This document shows, piece by piece, positions 35,400-46,820 of a stretch of DNA of 64,000 bases (position 1 is the first letter of the stretch; each line of letters begins with the position of its first letter). The translations under genes and the position numbers were made by a program. The notes beneath the pieces were generated by a model. It saw only the letters and a program-made list of their open reading frames with translations, was not told where the DNA came from and searched no databases. The stretch spans positions 9,129,501-9,193,500 of the forward strand of contig NC_074716.1 in assembly GCF_947242115.1 (NCBI RefSeq), in the 5' to 3' direction. Source of the DNA: Biomphalaria glabrata (Eukaryota > Mollusca > Gastropoda > Planorbidae).

Positions 35400-35558
35400 A
35401 CTATTTTTTGTTTACATGTTGATATATATATATGTATATATATATATATTATATATATATATATATATAATTATAATTGCTTAGTATGTTGTATATAACA
35501 TTTACATTTCGGAAAATATGCTTGTTCACTGACTTTTTTTTTTGTTTACATGTTGATA

Positions 35559-35621
<63 letters not shown>

Positions 35622-35625
35622 TTAT
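35400..35625. repeat. AT microsatellites in the element 3' region
   Basis: Two long TA-rich runs (about 35422-35470 and 35556-35612) each follow TTTGTTTACATGTTGATATA, so the block itself is a direct duplication inside the LTR element. Confidence 0.85.
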
Positions 35626-35838
35626 TATTGCCTAGCAGGTTGGGTAAAGTATTGACATTTCATGTGGATACATCGTTTTTTTTTGTGTGTTTTTTTTTTA
35701 CAAACTGTAGGCTATGTTTTAGTACCAAGATTACTTTTCTTTGCATGTTGATATATGTACGTTTAGAAAATCTCTTTATTGGAAGTTTGTCTGTTTTAAA
35801 TGAACCCAGAAACAGACAAAAATTAAAGGGGGGAGAAA

Positions 35839-36228
35839 TGTCAGGACTGAGTTCTGGTCAGCCTGGGTCTCCTGTTTACTGTAGAGGAGAAGGGGGGCAA
35901 TTCAGGTGGTTGATTTCAAAACTGTTATTGTTTTGGATTGTTTTTATTTTGGTGAGATGTTTTGTTGAACAATGTAACTCATGATAGGGCAGTGTGTTTT
36001 TGTTCCTAGTCCAGGACAGTTGGACTTTTTGGATATATATATAGTCTAAGTGTAGACTCTAACTATTTTTCTGTATTATAGTGAAAATAATGTAATTAAA
36101 CATGTTATATGTCGGTAAAGTGGCATTCTGAATCTTATTTTGTCATTGTACGTGTCATTATGGTATTGTCCAGGACTTGGGTACATTTAGCATGACACAT
36201 ACATATATTAGGGAAGAAGGTCTTGACA
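35839..36228 (+). repeat. 3' LTR
   Basis: 390 bp, same sequence as the 5' LTR apart from one extra AT pair near 36040. Directly preceded by the purine tract. Confidence 0.95.
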
Positions 36229-36301
36229 CCACTAGATGATTCAGTTCTAAATATTCGTGATGACTATGCCAGATTCTGCTTTGAGAGAAAAAGAATCAAG
36301 T
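36229..36301 (+). mobile_element. hAT-derived repeat, right part
   Basis: CCACTAGATGATTCAG to AAAAGAATCAAGT continues 29686 and matches 59251-59336, apart from a short gap. It stops exactly where the next element begins (36302). Confidence 0.85.
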
Positions 36302-37178
36302 TGTAATGTACTAGTTTAGAGAGTAGGTTCGTTTTGTTAGTTAAATATATTGTGTATAGTTTTAGCGACGGTAAAAGTAATGACGTAGTAAGACAGACTA
36401 ATGACGTAGTAGACTTAGGCGAACAAGGGACCAACATGGCGTTATGTTAGAAGTAGGTTGTGTTTTGAATAGTAGTTGAGTAGTAATTAGATATAGCGAC
36501 GTTTTAGGAAGACTGGACGGATTTCCCAGTGGTTAATAAAGCATCATTTTATAGAACTAAATGTTGTCAACTATATTAAACTTGTAATGTTATGTGGCTA
36601 ATGTCAAGTAATAATTGATACATAGTCGAAGTCAGATTAGATTAGCCCACAACATGATTTTGGCGACCCCGAGTGTCACACTCTCTGGTTGTTATTGTAG
36701 GCGTGATGACGCGAATGTCGTGTATGTTGTAGGTACCTCTTCTGGTACGGCTATAATGCTCTTCTTTTCTATGTGCTTTATTAGACGCACTAGATTTGCA
36801 AGTGCGCAACAACACTAGTATACTAGAGTCTCCAACGACAACATTTAGAATTACTGATAAACACACTGGTAGCAGACATAAATTTATTACATATAGAATA
36901 ATTCACAAAAGATATTGGCATCATAAGCCATCACAAACTATGATCAATAATAATCCAATGAGAAGAACAGCATACTACATAATAATTACTCAGTGCTCAT
37001 ACAATATACCTAAGGAGATAATAATGCTCCTCCATCTACAAGAGACATAAAACAACTGAGGTGTCCACCTCGTGGTCAGTCCCCGACCAGTAGACAAAAT
37101 CTCGTGGTGTTAGCACGGAATAGTTCAGTGACTACTAGTCACCAAATATTACAGGGGTTCTAAAACTGGTACATGACA
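36302..37178 (-). mobile_element. Candidate LTR with long inverted ends
   Basis: The left border is fixed by the hAT paralogue at 59336. The ends TGTAATGTACTAGTTTAGA and (complement) TGTCATGTACCAGTTTTAGA form a ~20-bp imperfect inverted repeat with TG...CA edges. Immediately right is CGCCCCTTCCCCTAG, whose complement is a polypurine tract, as expected in front of a 3' LTR of a minus-strand element. AATAAA lies inside on the complement. No second copy was found in the window, so LTR status is inference. Confidence 0.5.
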
Positions 37179-38239
37179 TACGCCCCTTCCCCTAGAAAAG
37201 ATTTTTTTGATAAAAAATCTTTGACAAAGGCACATATGATAGTAATATCATATGCATATGTGTAGTAGATTAATTAATCATGTCAAGTTTGATGTAATTA
37301 ATCTCCTTAATAGTATTCATTCAACAATAAATATATTGTTTAACTTCCAAAATGTTTGCTTAGAAAAATATACATTAGTTTGCTTACATCTATTATACTA
37401 GTATGTTATTGAAAAAAATATCAATACAATTAGAAGATTTAGTCCTCTGAAATAAAGTTAAATAATAATAGATCCTTTATTTACAAGTATACTGAAATAT
37501 TTTGCATGAGCATGTTTTAATTGCTATGTGCTCATTTTGTTAACATATATTGGCATCTCAATTGTTAAGAAAAAAAAATTTGAAGTTATTTTACATCCAG
37601 TTATTTATATAATATAACACCAATAATGTGTATCATTTGACACATTAAGTAAATTTATTGAAGTAGTTCTCAATAGAGTAGACATACATCTCATTTGTGT
37701 TCAGTATTCATTATATCACTTTAAGTTCTGTCACTATTATACAAATTTACAGTGACCTTGTCTATCATTGTTTTCAATAGCACATATATGTGGTGGTTAA
37801 AATACAATAGAACCGGTATAAAAAATGACAACACTCAAGTGTGTACCACTTGGGAAAAAAAATTAATAGTATTTACATTTGTGAGTTGTTTTTGGGAAAA
37901 AAAATTTTTTAGGTCAACAGGTCAAGAAGTTCACTGTTGTTTACAATGTCTTTGTTCACATCACTGTGTTTAGTAATCATCAATTATAAGCACATCTAGT
38001 TGTTATGAAATTCTATGTTATTGTTAAATTATGTTAAGTAAATATAATGTACAATTAATTAAGAAATGATAGTACAATTGCATCAATGAAAATAAAAAAA
38101 AAAAAAAATATCATGACCCAATAAAATGGTACAAATAAGTGTAACAAAATATGTCATGACCTAGTTACATCATATCAAGAAAAAATGTCAGGTTGACCTG
38201 ATTGAAAAATGTCAGGTTGCTTATGATTATATTGTGAAG
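37179..38239. other. Non-coding interior of the minus-strand element
   Basis: AT-rich sequence between the candidate LTR and the gag-protease ORF. No reverse transcriptase, integrase or RNase H motif is seen on either strand. Confidence 0.45.
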
Positions 38240-40122
38240 TTAAACATTTTCATATTTCACATTAATATATCTTCCTCTAAATAACTTGTTATTAAATGCT
38301 TTAATGATTCTGTAACAATCTTCTACTGTGTTTAAGTGTACAAAAGCAATCTTATGAGATCTATCTTGAGTTCTTATATCCACCCATTTAACATGTGCAA
38401 CATTGCTGAATTCTCCCATAATTGTTTGCCATTTAGTGTATCCTGATAAATTTTTTACTCTAATAATGTTGTCAGTATTATTTAAAGAGTTTCTAGTGGG
38501 GCTTGTATCTTGTGCAACAGATAGTTTACAAATTTTACCCTTCTTTGCTGCCCATTCCATAATTTCTTCTTTACTCAAATCATTTACACCATTAACATTA
38601 CCAATTATTAAATCTTGGGCTGGTGTATCCAGAATAATAACATCTACTTCTCCAGTTATCCATGGGGTATCTAAGTGTACTCTGGCTGTATCACAAATAT
38701 CAAATTTCTTTTGATTGGCATATGTAAGTTTAATCTTTTCTGGCAGTTTTTGATCTGGTTTTACTAGTTTTGAATGTATTAATATGGCACTGCTTCCTGT
38801 ATCTCTGAGGGCTTCTATTTTAACTCCATTTACGTATGAGGGGTATAGGTTTAACTTTGGCTTATTGTACTGCATGTAGGCTGTTAATTCTTCTCTATTG
38901 TCATGACTATTGCTATTTCTGTTTTGATGGTTATTAGACTGATGGTTGTATGTGTCCCTTCTTGATTGTCTATTAGTATTGTAGTTATTGTAATAGGAGT
39001 TGTTATTCCTAAGGCTCCTTCTTTCTCTGGGGCTTGCACTCTGGTTGGATCTGTAGTTTCTATATTGGTTGCTATAGTTACTATGATTGTTGTAATTATT
39101 TTGATTGTAGTTGCTAGGGTTGTGGTAATTGGTGTAACTTCTATATCTGAAGTTGCTAGTGCTAGTTTGTCTGCATTGGCTTTTAACATGGCCCTTCTTT
39201 CCACAATTAAAGCAAGTTTTTGAATTAGAAAATTTAAATCTATCATTGCTATTGCTATTGTTAGTTGTATTAACTGTGGCGGCCAATTGATGTAGCTCTC
39301 TTTTGTCCATAGTGTGCCCAGGATGGCTATCTTTAAAAAGGTTTAAATTAGTAATGAGATCAGTTTCTGTCTTTACTTTCTTTTCTTTAAGAAAAGTGAA
39401 CACTAAATCTGTGACATTAGATAGTACATTGTCAATTAGGATCATGTCTAAAATTTGAATAGGATCTTTTATATCACATTTAGCTAGCTCTAACCATTTA
39501 AGCATATTTGCCTTCATGTCAAAAATGATTCTGTTGAAGTCTCCATCCTTGTTTAGTTTAATCTTTTTAAAGAGTTTTCTATAATAGTCTTCGCTTTTCC
39601 TGAAATGTTCCAAGAGTCTAGTTTTAACAGTTATGTAGTCTTTTTTTTTGTTCAGTTGTGAGTGTGCTTATTATGTTTAGGGGTTCTCCTGATAAATTTG
39701 CTAGGAGATGCTTTGCCATATCCTCATTGTTTAGATTGTAAGTAGATGAGATATGTTCAAACTGAACTAGGTAATTTTCTAATGTTTCCTCCTTAATGTT
39801 AAATTTATGAAATTTGGAGATAAATGGTTTGTTACTAGTTTGCTGGGTCATAATGTTGGGGTTGATTTTTGCTGCTTCTAAATTAGCTAACTCTACTTTG
39901 TCATGACTTTCTTTTTGTTTAGTCTCTAGTTCTTTTAGTTCTTTTTTGATGAGCTCTTTCCGCAGCTCTTTCTTCCCTATCTCTAATTTGTTTCTTTTCT
40001 TCCCTTTCCTCCCTTTCTTTCTTTTCTGCCTTTTCTAATTCTTTTTTAATAAATTCCTTTTTCTCATCCCCTTCTAGTTCCATCACCTTGACAAGCTCTA
40101 GAATTTTATCATATGATGCCAT
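38240..40122 (-). mobile_element. gag-protease LTR-element coding region with RRM tail
   Basis: A minus-strand fossil with about two breaks. Parts in order: an N-terminal charged coiled coil (KKELEKAEKKEREEREEKKQ), a gag middle with LANLSGEPLNII, a CCHC knuckle CFNCGKKGHVKSQC, a long Asn/Tyr/Arg-rich low-complexity linker, an aspartic protease with LRDTGSSAILIHS and DLIIGNVNG, and a C-terminal ~75-residue region that looks like an RNA recognition motif (IIRVKNL as RNP2, HKIAFVHL as RNP1, FRGRYINVKY at the end). The protease resembles that of the Gmr1-like element. Pol parts are absent to the left and the 5' LTR was not found to the right. Confidence 0.8.
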
Positions 40123-41440
40123 GGTTATTATTAATGTATCAACTTATGTTCACTAAGTAGTTAAAAAAGTAAATCAAAGTATATAGTTGCAAAAAAAAAA
40201 GTGAGATATGTTACAGATATGTTACACTGGAAGAATGTGTGTTGATTATCTTGTAATGTATTTTTACAAAATAATATAAGTTCAATGAACTTTCTTAATT
40301 ACTAGTCATATATTCAAATAATTGTACATGTATCAAATAATATCCACAAATTTAATAGCTCTAGTATGTTTCAAATCAATATTTTTTAGCTTAAATGTTT
40401 CTTAATATGAAGTAGTATGTATGGCTATTGTTTATGCCAGTTATAATAGAAAAAAAATTTTAAATTAATAAGAAGTAAAAAATATATGTACAAATTTATA
40501 AAAAGGACAAACACAGAAACAATATGAATGACAACACAGTCTGCAATAAAAAGATTAATAAAAAGTAGAAATGAGACAGGAGAGTTACAAATGTGTAGAT
40601 ACAAGACTTTACACAAACAACAATATGAATACAAACAGAATACTCTTGACAAAATATACAAACAAGACTAAAACAACTAATAAATAATTCCCAATATGAT
40701 CTAGTACCTCCCTACCAACAAGGATGACCTCAAACACGTTGGGTCTTATTGAAGGTAAAAGAACAGATAGGATGTTCCCTAATAGATCCTATTATTATGA
40801 TAGATCATAAAATAGTCCCTCTCCAGCCACCCTTAAAAAACACTTAGAAAAATGAAATCAAAATATGGCTCCAAGAATGCCAAGAGTTATCAATTACTAA
40901 CTCTACTAACAATCAAGTTTAATTACTGCTATATCAAAGCAAAATCCATGTACTTTATAATCATATGCATGTATTTAATTTGTTAATAATAACTTACAGA
41001 CTCTTTTCTTGTTGACTAGTGTAGATTAATCCTCTTCTCTCTTGTAGCTTGTCAAATGCAAATACAGCTTGAGTGGTTCATAATCCATGTATAAGTAATC
41101 CAATTTAAGAATACACGTCACTATGAGCATTAAAGTGGTAGTAGAAAAATAATCCAGTTCAATGCCATGACTGATCTAGATGAAGACAAAAAGTAAAGAT
41201 CTATCATCTAGTACCGGTATTTGATATAAATATAGACTAGGTTTAGGTTTGTGTGTGTGTGATAGAAAAAAAAACTGAATATAAATAGACCATCTATATA
41301 TATATAGACTAATGATTACATTTTAAATATATCTATTTAGTAATTTTTTAATTACGATTTAAATAAAATAAATAAAGATCTAAATTGGCATACTATAAGT
41401 CTTGTGAATGTGTATGTGTTTCGTGTGTGAATGTTCACAT
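40123..41440. other. Stretch without recognisable genes
   Basis: AT-rich; may include the leader of the gag-protease element. No LTR copy, ORF or repeat terminus was recognised. Confidence 0.35.
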
Positions 41441-41449
41441 TTTCATCTA

Positions 41450-41548
41450 TACTGTTATTGTACAGTAGGTGCGCTGGTGTTGTAAACTGTAGTCAAACTG
41501 AATTTGCTTTTGATTGGATCAATAAAATTATCTTATCTTATATCTGAA
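41450..41548 (+). repeat. LINE/SINE-type 3' tail
   Basis: Ends GATCAATAAAATTATCTTATCTTATA, a short-repeat tail common on mollusc CR1/L2-like LINEs and their SINEs. Only the tail is recognisable. Confidence 0.45.
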
Positions 41549-42151
41549 CGTATTGATTGTTGTGCCAGTAACTGTAAGAGAAAAACAAAACACCAAGACA
41601 GAGCCATAATAACATTTTATTAAGACATAGATCTAGTCATTCTTAAGAGTAAAGACAAAAAAAAAATATTTAAAAAAAAAGTTAGATCTAGAAAAAAATT
41701 ACATTCGCTCTATAATTTGCACTAGGTCTAGTAAATTCTAGTAAATGTATGGATTGTTGAAATAAAATAGATCTACATCTACATTTTGTCATTTTCCAAC
41801 GCAATCGAACTTTTTTTCAGAACTATATTTTATAGTTGGCAACATAAAAAAAACTCATTTACTCATTTTATTTTTTGGTTGATTCAATGGCCGCATGCCT
41901 TATTTATTTAATACTACAGGCCTGTATACTTCATACATTATGATACATCTAGGTTTGTTGAACTACCTATCTTTTCTGGTATTTAGACCAGATCTCTATC
42001 TATTATATATATCTACTCTAGATTCTAGATCTAATTCTAGTATGATCCCATAATTTAATAATTATATGCATAATTATTTAAAAAAAAAAAAAAAGAATGT
42101 TCATGATTAGTCATTTCATTAGCAATAAGTTGAATAAACAAGATAATCAGT

Positions 42152-42215
42152 GATGGGCAAAAGTTAACTACAAAGTTGCTAACTTTTAGTAAAAAAAAAA
42201 TAGATCTAGTTAAGT
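42152..42215 (+). mobile_element. Single end of the 16.5-kb hAT-like family
   Basis: CAGTGATGGGCAAAAGTTAA followed by CTAACTTTTAGT matches the right terminus (complement) of the element at 16545-17839. The other end was not found. Confidence 0.55.
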
Positions 42216-42475
42216 AGAAAGCCTTTTGACCTTTACCCTATAATGGCCGCTATTCCCGCCAATTCAAGGTGTATCTGAAAGACGTGAAAAATAAACGTGT
42301 TCATTATATTTCTAGCAAGTTTCGCTGCTTGATAAATCCTGATAATTCCTTGCTTCTATAGATCTACATTTTGCTGTTGTTTTTTTTTTTATTAAACACC
42401 AGTGTGTTCCTGTATCGTATAGCTTCAGGCAGAATTTTCCTTTACTATACTGTAACTGACTATATAGACTTAGAC

Positions 42476-44759
42476 CAGTGATGCCCAACCTTATTAAACT
42501 TATTTGGTCTGCGGGCCATTTTAATTTTTGGCATTCGTGTCGCGGGCCATATCACCAAAAAGGAAAAAAAAATACAATAAGCTATTTTTATTAGTTTTAT
42601 TTGTGGACCTACTTACATAAATTCACGTGATGTATGGAGTTTATCCAAAACCATCTTCTGAATATTTGTCTGCATAGATGAAACACCAACTCGGAGCACT
42701 GAATCTAGATGTTCATCCGTGAGGCGATTACGTCACATGGTTTTCGCATATTTCATCACTGAAAAAGTTTATTCACACAAATAAGTGCTTGAAAAAATTG
42801 TGATCACCCTTAACGCTTGTTTCCGAAGATTTGGAAAAGTTTCTTAGGTAACACGCAGTAGAAGTCAATAGTCTGCATGACTTGAAATTTGTCAAGCAGG
42901 GATGTCTGGCTGTTAAGTCAATCAGTTCCAGTTACAGATCTGTCGGGCACTTGACACATCGGCAGCAAATGGATTTTGAAAGAGACGGATTTCATTTTTA
43001 AATTATGAAAATCCAGAAATCTTTCACTGAAATTATTCATCAAGAGCCTCAGAAGTTGGATAATTTTTTCTTTATTTAGCTGCTCATCATTTTGTAAAGT
43101 GGTTCAGGTTGGAAGTGTTGAATGAAGAGTTGCAATTTTGTTTGGAAAGCGCTCATGTCTGCACACACATGCGAAAGCAATGTGTCTTTCCCTTGTAGTT
43201 TGGTATTGAGTTCATTTAAATCTGATGTGATGTCGCATAAAATAGCCAAATCCCACAGCCATGAGGGGTCGTTCAGTTGTGGCACTTGTTTTGATTTTTC
43301 CATCATAAATATTTCAATTTTGTGTCTCAAATAAAAAAACTTTTTAATACCTTTCCTCGGCTTAAACAGCTCGCACTTCATTGTGAAATACAACGTCTTC
43401 AGAATTCTGTCAGAAAATCTTTGATAGTTCTGTGATTCAACGCTTGTGATTTGATGGAATGTACAGTACTGAACATAATCAGCATCACATGGTCTAGATT
43501 CAAAATCTTCCCTCAGAGATTTTGTTGGTGAATGATGCTGTGAAGCCGCAAGGATTCAGTTCCATTTGACTCAACTTTTTAAAATAACTCTTGCTGTCAG
43601 TCCGCTGTGACATCCAGGCATATTTCTAGAGCCATCAGTAATCACTCCAACTAATTTATTCCAAGGAAGAGCAATTTAAAGGTCTTCTATGATGGCTGAC
43701 ACTTCTTTGAACAGGTCTTCTGCAGTTGTAGTCCCATGCATGCTTCTCATAGCTGCTAACTACTCTTATATCAAAATTGTTGTTTGTACCGCGAAAAAAT
43801 ACCAAGAGTTGCGGTTATGTCAGTGGACTCGTCAGCAGCAATAGAAAACATTTCGAATTCTGCTGCTCTGTCTTTTAATGTGAACGGAAATTTTGTAGTG
43901 TCATGCGAGAAAAGCTGACAGCTTCTAATGCATTCTTCTTTTCAGGACATTTCTTCCATCACTGCTAGCAAGCACTTTTTTTTACACATTCGCCATTGGA
44001 TAAAGGCTTCACTGCTCTATTTAGGATGTGAGCTCTAGCTGGCCCTTATCGCCGACTCATTTTCTTGTCTCTTTTTGTTAAATATTCTCGTCAATCCCAC
44101 GATCTCTATTCGTAACTTGGCAATCTTGTCTTCATGGCTCAAATCAAGAATGTCACCATTTGTGTTTATGTATTTGGTTTCATAATGCCTTTTAATGTTA
44201 TGTTCTTTAAAAACAGCCACACTTTCTTTACAAATGAAAAATGTTGAATTATTATCGAATTCCACAAAAAAGTAAAGATCTGTTCACTTTTCTACATGCA
44301 GAATCCACTTTTCGTTTCTTAGATTTTCCCATTTTATTAAATCACGAACGTTAAACAATACGGTACCAATCGCTTTGACATTAAAAGAACACGACCCAAA
44401 ACGAGGCATCAATGATGCTTTGTGTTGTACACACAAGGTGTCAAGGACACGGCTAGCTCAAGACAGTAGCGGAATTTTTCAAGATTTTAAAAATAGGAGC
44501 TGTCAAGTCTTATCTACATAAAAAAACAACACTTGTGTTCTTACAATAAATAAAATATTGAATATGAATATTAGAATACCAAACATAAAGATGGAATTCA
44601 CCAAATAAAGAGTGAGAATTCTAACTTAAAGAAAATATCAATCGTAACTTTCTCAATTTTACATTTTTTAAAATCATTTTGTTCCAATGTTTTGGCGGGC
44701 CGGATTGAAGCACGTCGCGGGCCGGATCTGGCCCGCGGGCCGTAGTTTGAGCATCGCTG
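42476..44759 (-). mobile_element. hAT transposon, GTF2IRD2/ZBED-like, broken
   Basis: The 2284-bp element has a perfect 8-bp target duplication ACTTAGAC (42468-42475, 44760-44767). Its inverted ends are CAGTGATGCCCAACC and (complement) CAGCGATGCTCAAAC, followed by GCGGGCC-rich blocks. On the complement it starts near 44332 with MGKSKKRKVDSACRK, a degraded BED finger ending VFKEHNIKRHYETKY (first Cys pair disrupted), then a TDGS catalytic region near 43640. Close to the C-terminus (43393-43076) are SWLWDLAILCDITSDLNELN and KLQGKDTLLSHV, hallmark blocks of this group. Frameshifts and stops break it into several ORFs, so it is an inactive but complete-length copy. Confidence 0.92.
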
Positions 44760-44839
44760 ACTTAGACTGTTAGATAGATGTAAGTTACTCTAGAGATCTA
44801 AAAGAAATGTCGACTCTTTTTTAAACTTTTTATTTTAAA

Positions 44840-45350
44840 ACTTTTTACTAGATCTAGAGTCTAGATCTACTCTAGACCTAGATTTAGATCTAGATCTAGA
44901 TAAATCTAGAATTATAGTCTAGTGACGTCGAGTTTATTAGTATTAGATTTAGACATCTAGTCTATTACTACTAGATCTATATCTATATATAGATCTATAG
45001 TATTCTATAGTGACTTCTATAGTAGTATATTATAGATCTATTCTATAGTCTAGTCTAGTTCTAGTCAGCTGATTCTAGATCTAGGATCTAGAATAATCTA
45101 GATCTAGAATCTATATTTAATTATTTTAGTCTTTTAAATTAAGTAGAGTCTAACTCTTAATTAGTCTTAATAGTCCTAGATTATATTTAGATCTAGATAT
45201 CTAGTCAATCTAGATCATCAGATGTAAATTTAAACTAGACCTAGATCTAATAACTAATAATTAATATACTTATAGATTCTAGATCTAATTAATTATAGAT
45301 TCTAAATAATATTAATATATTATTATAGGTACTTTGATAAAAAATTCAAC
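44840..45350. repeat. TAGATCTAGA-dense low-complexity block
   Basis: Long run built from TCTAGATCTAGA, CTAGATCTA, TATAG and TAATTA words, on both strands because the core is palindromic. No unit length is constant, so it is not a simple satellite. Similar blocks occur at 62200-62660 and, more thinly, elsewhere. Confidence 0.8.
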
Positions 45351-45898
45351 TTTAATGAATCTAAATGAAACTAGTATAGTTAGATAGATCTTTTTGAATG
45401 GAGTTCATTGATACCTCATTTATGCTTCTAGGTTAATTAGAACATAAGTTATGACCATTTTAGTGTCGGGGAATTAGCCTATTAAAATACCCAAAAAATT
45501 GTGACCGAAAGGAGGAGCTTATACATTTAAACTGCTATAACTTTTTAACGCTTAAAGATAATGTAATGAAATTTTCCATAGAAAAGCACAATAAATTCGT
45601 GGAAGACAAGTACCGGTACTCAGATTAGTAGATCTATAGGATTGGAGTGACCCCTCGTGACGTCACACAGAAATTCCGTGAAAATCTTACCGTTTTGGAT
45701 GCGCAGAAAAATTATGTCAGAAAAACATCAATTATTAAGTTATTCTTGCAAATTAAAAAAAAGAATAATATATATTCATTATCTGTAAATCAAAACACAT
45801 ATTATATCAAAAGTTGTCAAAACCATCAGAGTTTCGCTATAATATCTTTAATGAATGACATTAATTAGTTTTAAAAAGAATCATCATACTATTTATAA

Positions 45899-45996
45899 AG
45901 ACATCTGAAGACCAATTTCACTCTATGTCATTGATGACAGAGCAGGACTTCACCAATGATCTCAAAAAAATCATGAAAAAAGAGAACAACTTTTAA
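45899..45996 (+). pseudogene. Decayed extra copy of a zinc-finger-gene exon
   Basis: After TTTATAAAG the sequence ACATCTGAAGACCAATTTCA and the reading MTEQDFTNDLKKIMKKENN match the second N-terminal exon at 46647-46820. The match ends early in TAA and has no donor. It is probably a dead duplicate exon lying upstream of the gene. Confidence 0.65.
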
Positions 45997-46278
45997 ATTT
46001 TTGGCTATTTTTGTGTAAAGAAATGGATAGTCTTTTTTTTTTTCATAATTTTTACAGAATTGTTTAAATGTTTACCATTTACTTTCATTTTGTTTTTAGA
46101 GGAGCAATTATTGTAATTGCATAGTCACACAATCTGAATGATGCCTTATCAAGTCATTTTTTTAATTCATTTAAATTTTGGTTAATATCTATGTTAAATG
46201 ACATTCAAAATTTAAATTAAAAAACTCAAGATTTTGTAGACAAAGACCTCTGAAGAACTGACTTAAAGAAGTTCAAAG

Positions 46279-46368
46279 ATGGATGACGTAGAACAAGACT
46301 TTACCAGCGATCTAAAAAATGTCATAAAAATTGAGATGCTAGAATCATCTTTCGACCCAGAGACACAG
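46279..46368 (+). CDS. Zinc-finger gene, exon 1 coding part
   Basis: ATG opens a 30-codon exon, MDDVEQDFTSDLKNVIKIEM and LESSFDPETQ, ending with a full codon at the donor CAG|GTATGATT. Phase 0 joins it to the exon at 46647. The start is chosen because the duplicate at 62810 keeps the same ATG and length. The peptide is acidic. The block EQDFT-S/N-DLKNV-I/M-KIE recurs in the next exon. It resembles no KRAB, BTB, SCAN or ZAD domain that I know. It probably supplies an N-terminal interaction segment for the finger protein. Confidence 0.65.
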
Positions 46369-46646
46369 GTATGATTATTTTTTTTAGGGTGAAAACTAAA
46401 TTAAATTATTTGCATTTTTTTAAATATTATTATTTAAATATAGAAATGATAAAAATTGTATTTCTCCATTTTGTAAGTTGGCACTTTTTAATGTTCTGAA
46501 ATATCTCTGTCAGAGATGCATATAGTCAGGGATGGCCCTAAACATAAGTTTTCTTTATTATATAGCTTTAAAAATAGTTTCTTAATACTTTTAATGAATG
46601 ATAATAAAATATAATGAATTAACTATTCAATGTTCTATTTATAAAG

Positions 46647-46820
46647 ACATCTGAAGACCAAATTTTTGCCAAATCCATGATGACAGACACAGAGCAAGAC
46701 TTTACCAATGATCTCAAAAATGTCATGAAAATAGAAAAGTTAGAATCTTCTTTACATTCAGAGACACTGGAAGTTACCTCCACTGGTCATACTTCTGAAG
46801 AAGTTTTAGCTAAAAGACAG
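46647..46820 (+). CDS. Zinc-finger gene, exon 2
   Basis: 58 codons between acceptor CTATTTATAAAG and donor AGACAG|GTAATAC, open throughout and in phase 0 at both sides. The peptide TSEDQIFAKSMMTDTEQDFT continues NDLKNVMKIEKLESS and ends SEEVLAKRQ. It repeats the acidic motif of exon 1. The duplicate at 63213-63386 has the same length. A decayed third copy is at 45899-45996. The 5-kb intron that follows contains a LINE (48764-50545) and a gag scrap. Confidence 0.65.

Larger units (their letters stand above)
29687..36228 (+). mobile_element. Ty3/gypsy LTR retrotransposon, Gmr1-like order
   Basis: A fossil of 6.5 kb. Its two LTRs (388 and 390 bp) differ only by one AT step by eye, and a 5-bp target duplication CCACT flanks it (29682-29686, 36229-36233). 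A primer-binding-like TGGGGGCCTGTCC follows the 5' LTR and a purine tract AAAGGGGGGAGAAA precedes the 3' LTR. Parts in order: gag with a CCHC knuckle, aspartic protease, integrase, reverse transcriptase, RNase H. Integrase before reverse transcriptase is the Ty1/copia-like order known in Ty3/gypsy only from the Gmr1 group. The protein-coding part carries about three breaks. LTR identity makes it recent. It sits in a hAT copy whose uninterrupted paralogue is at 59.25 kb. Confidence 0.92.

Noticed and set aside
36661-36680. Primer-binding-like TGGCGACCCCGAGTG on the plus strand
   Set aside because: It lies inside the 36302-37178 block, whose polypurine neighbour and adjoining coding strand point to a minus-strand element; chance is more likely.
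38884-39246. Overlapping ORFs on both strands in the gag linker
   Set aside because: Shadows of the low-complexity Asn/Tyr/Arg coding sequence in other frames.
40731-40747. Complement GACCCAACGTG as a primer-binding site for the gag-protease element
   Set aside because: No LTR end next to it and no leading TGG; too short to support.
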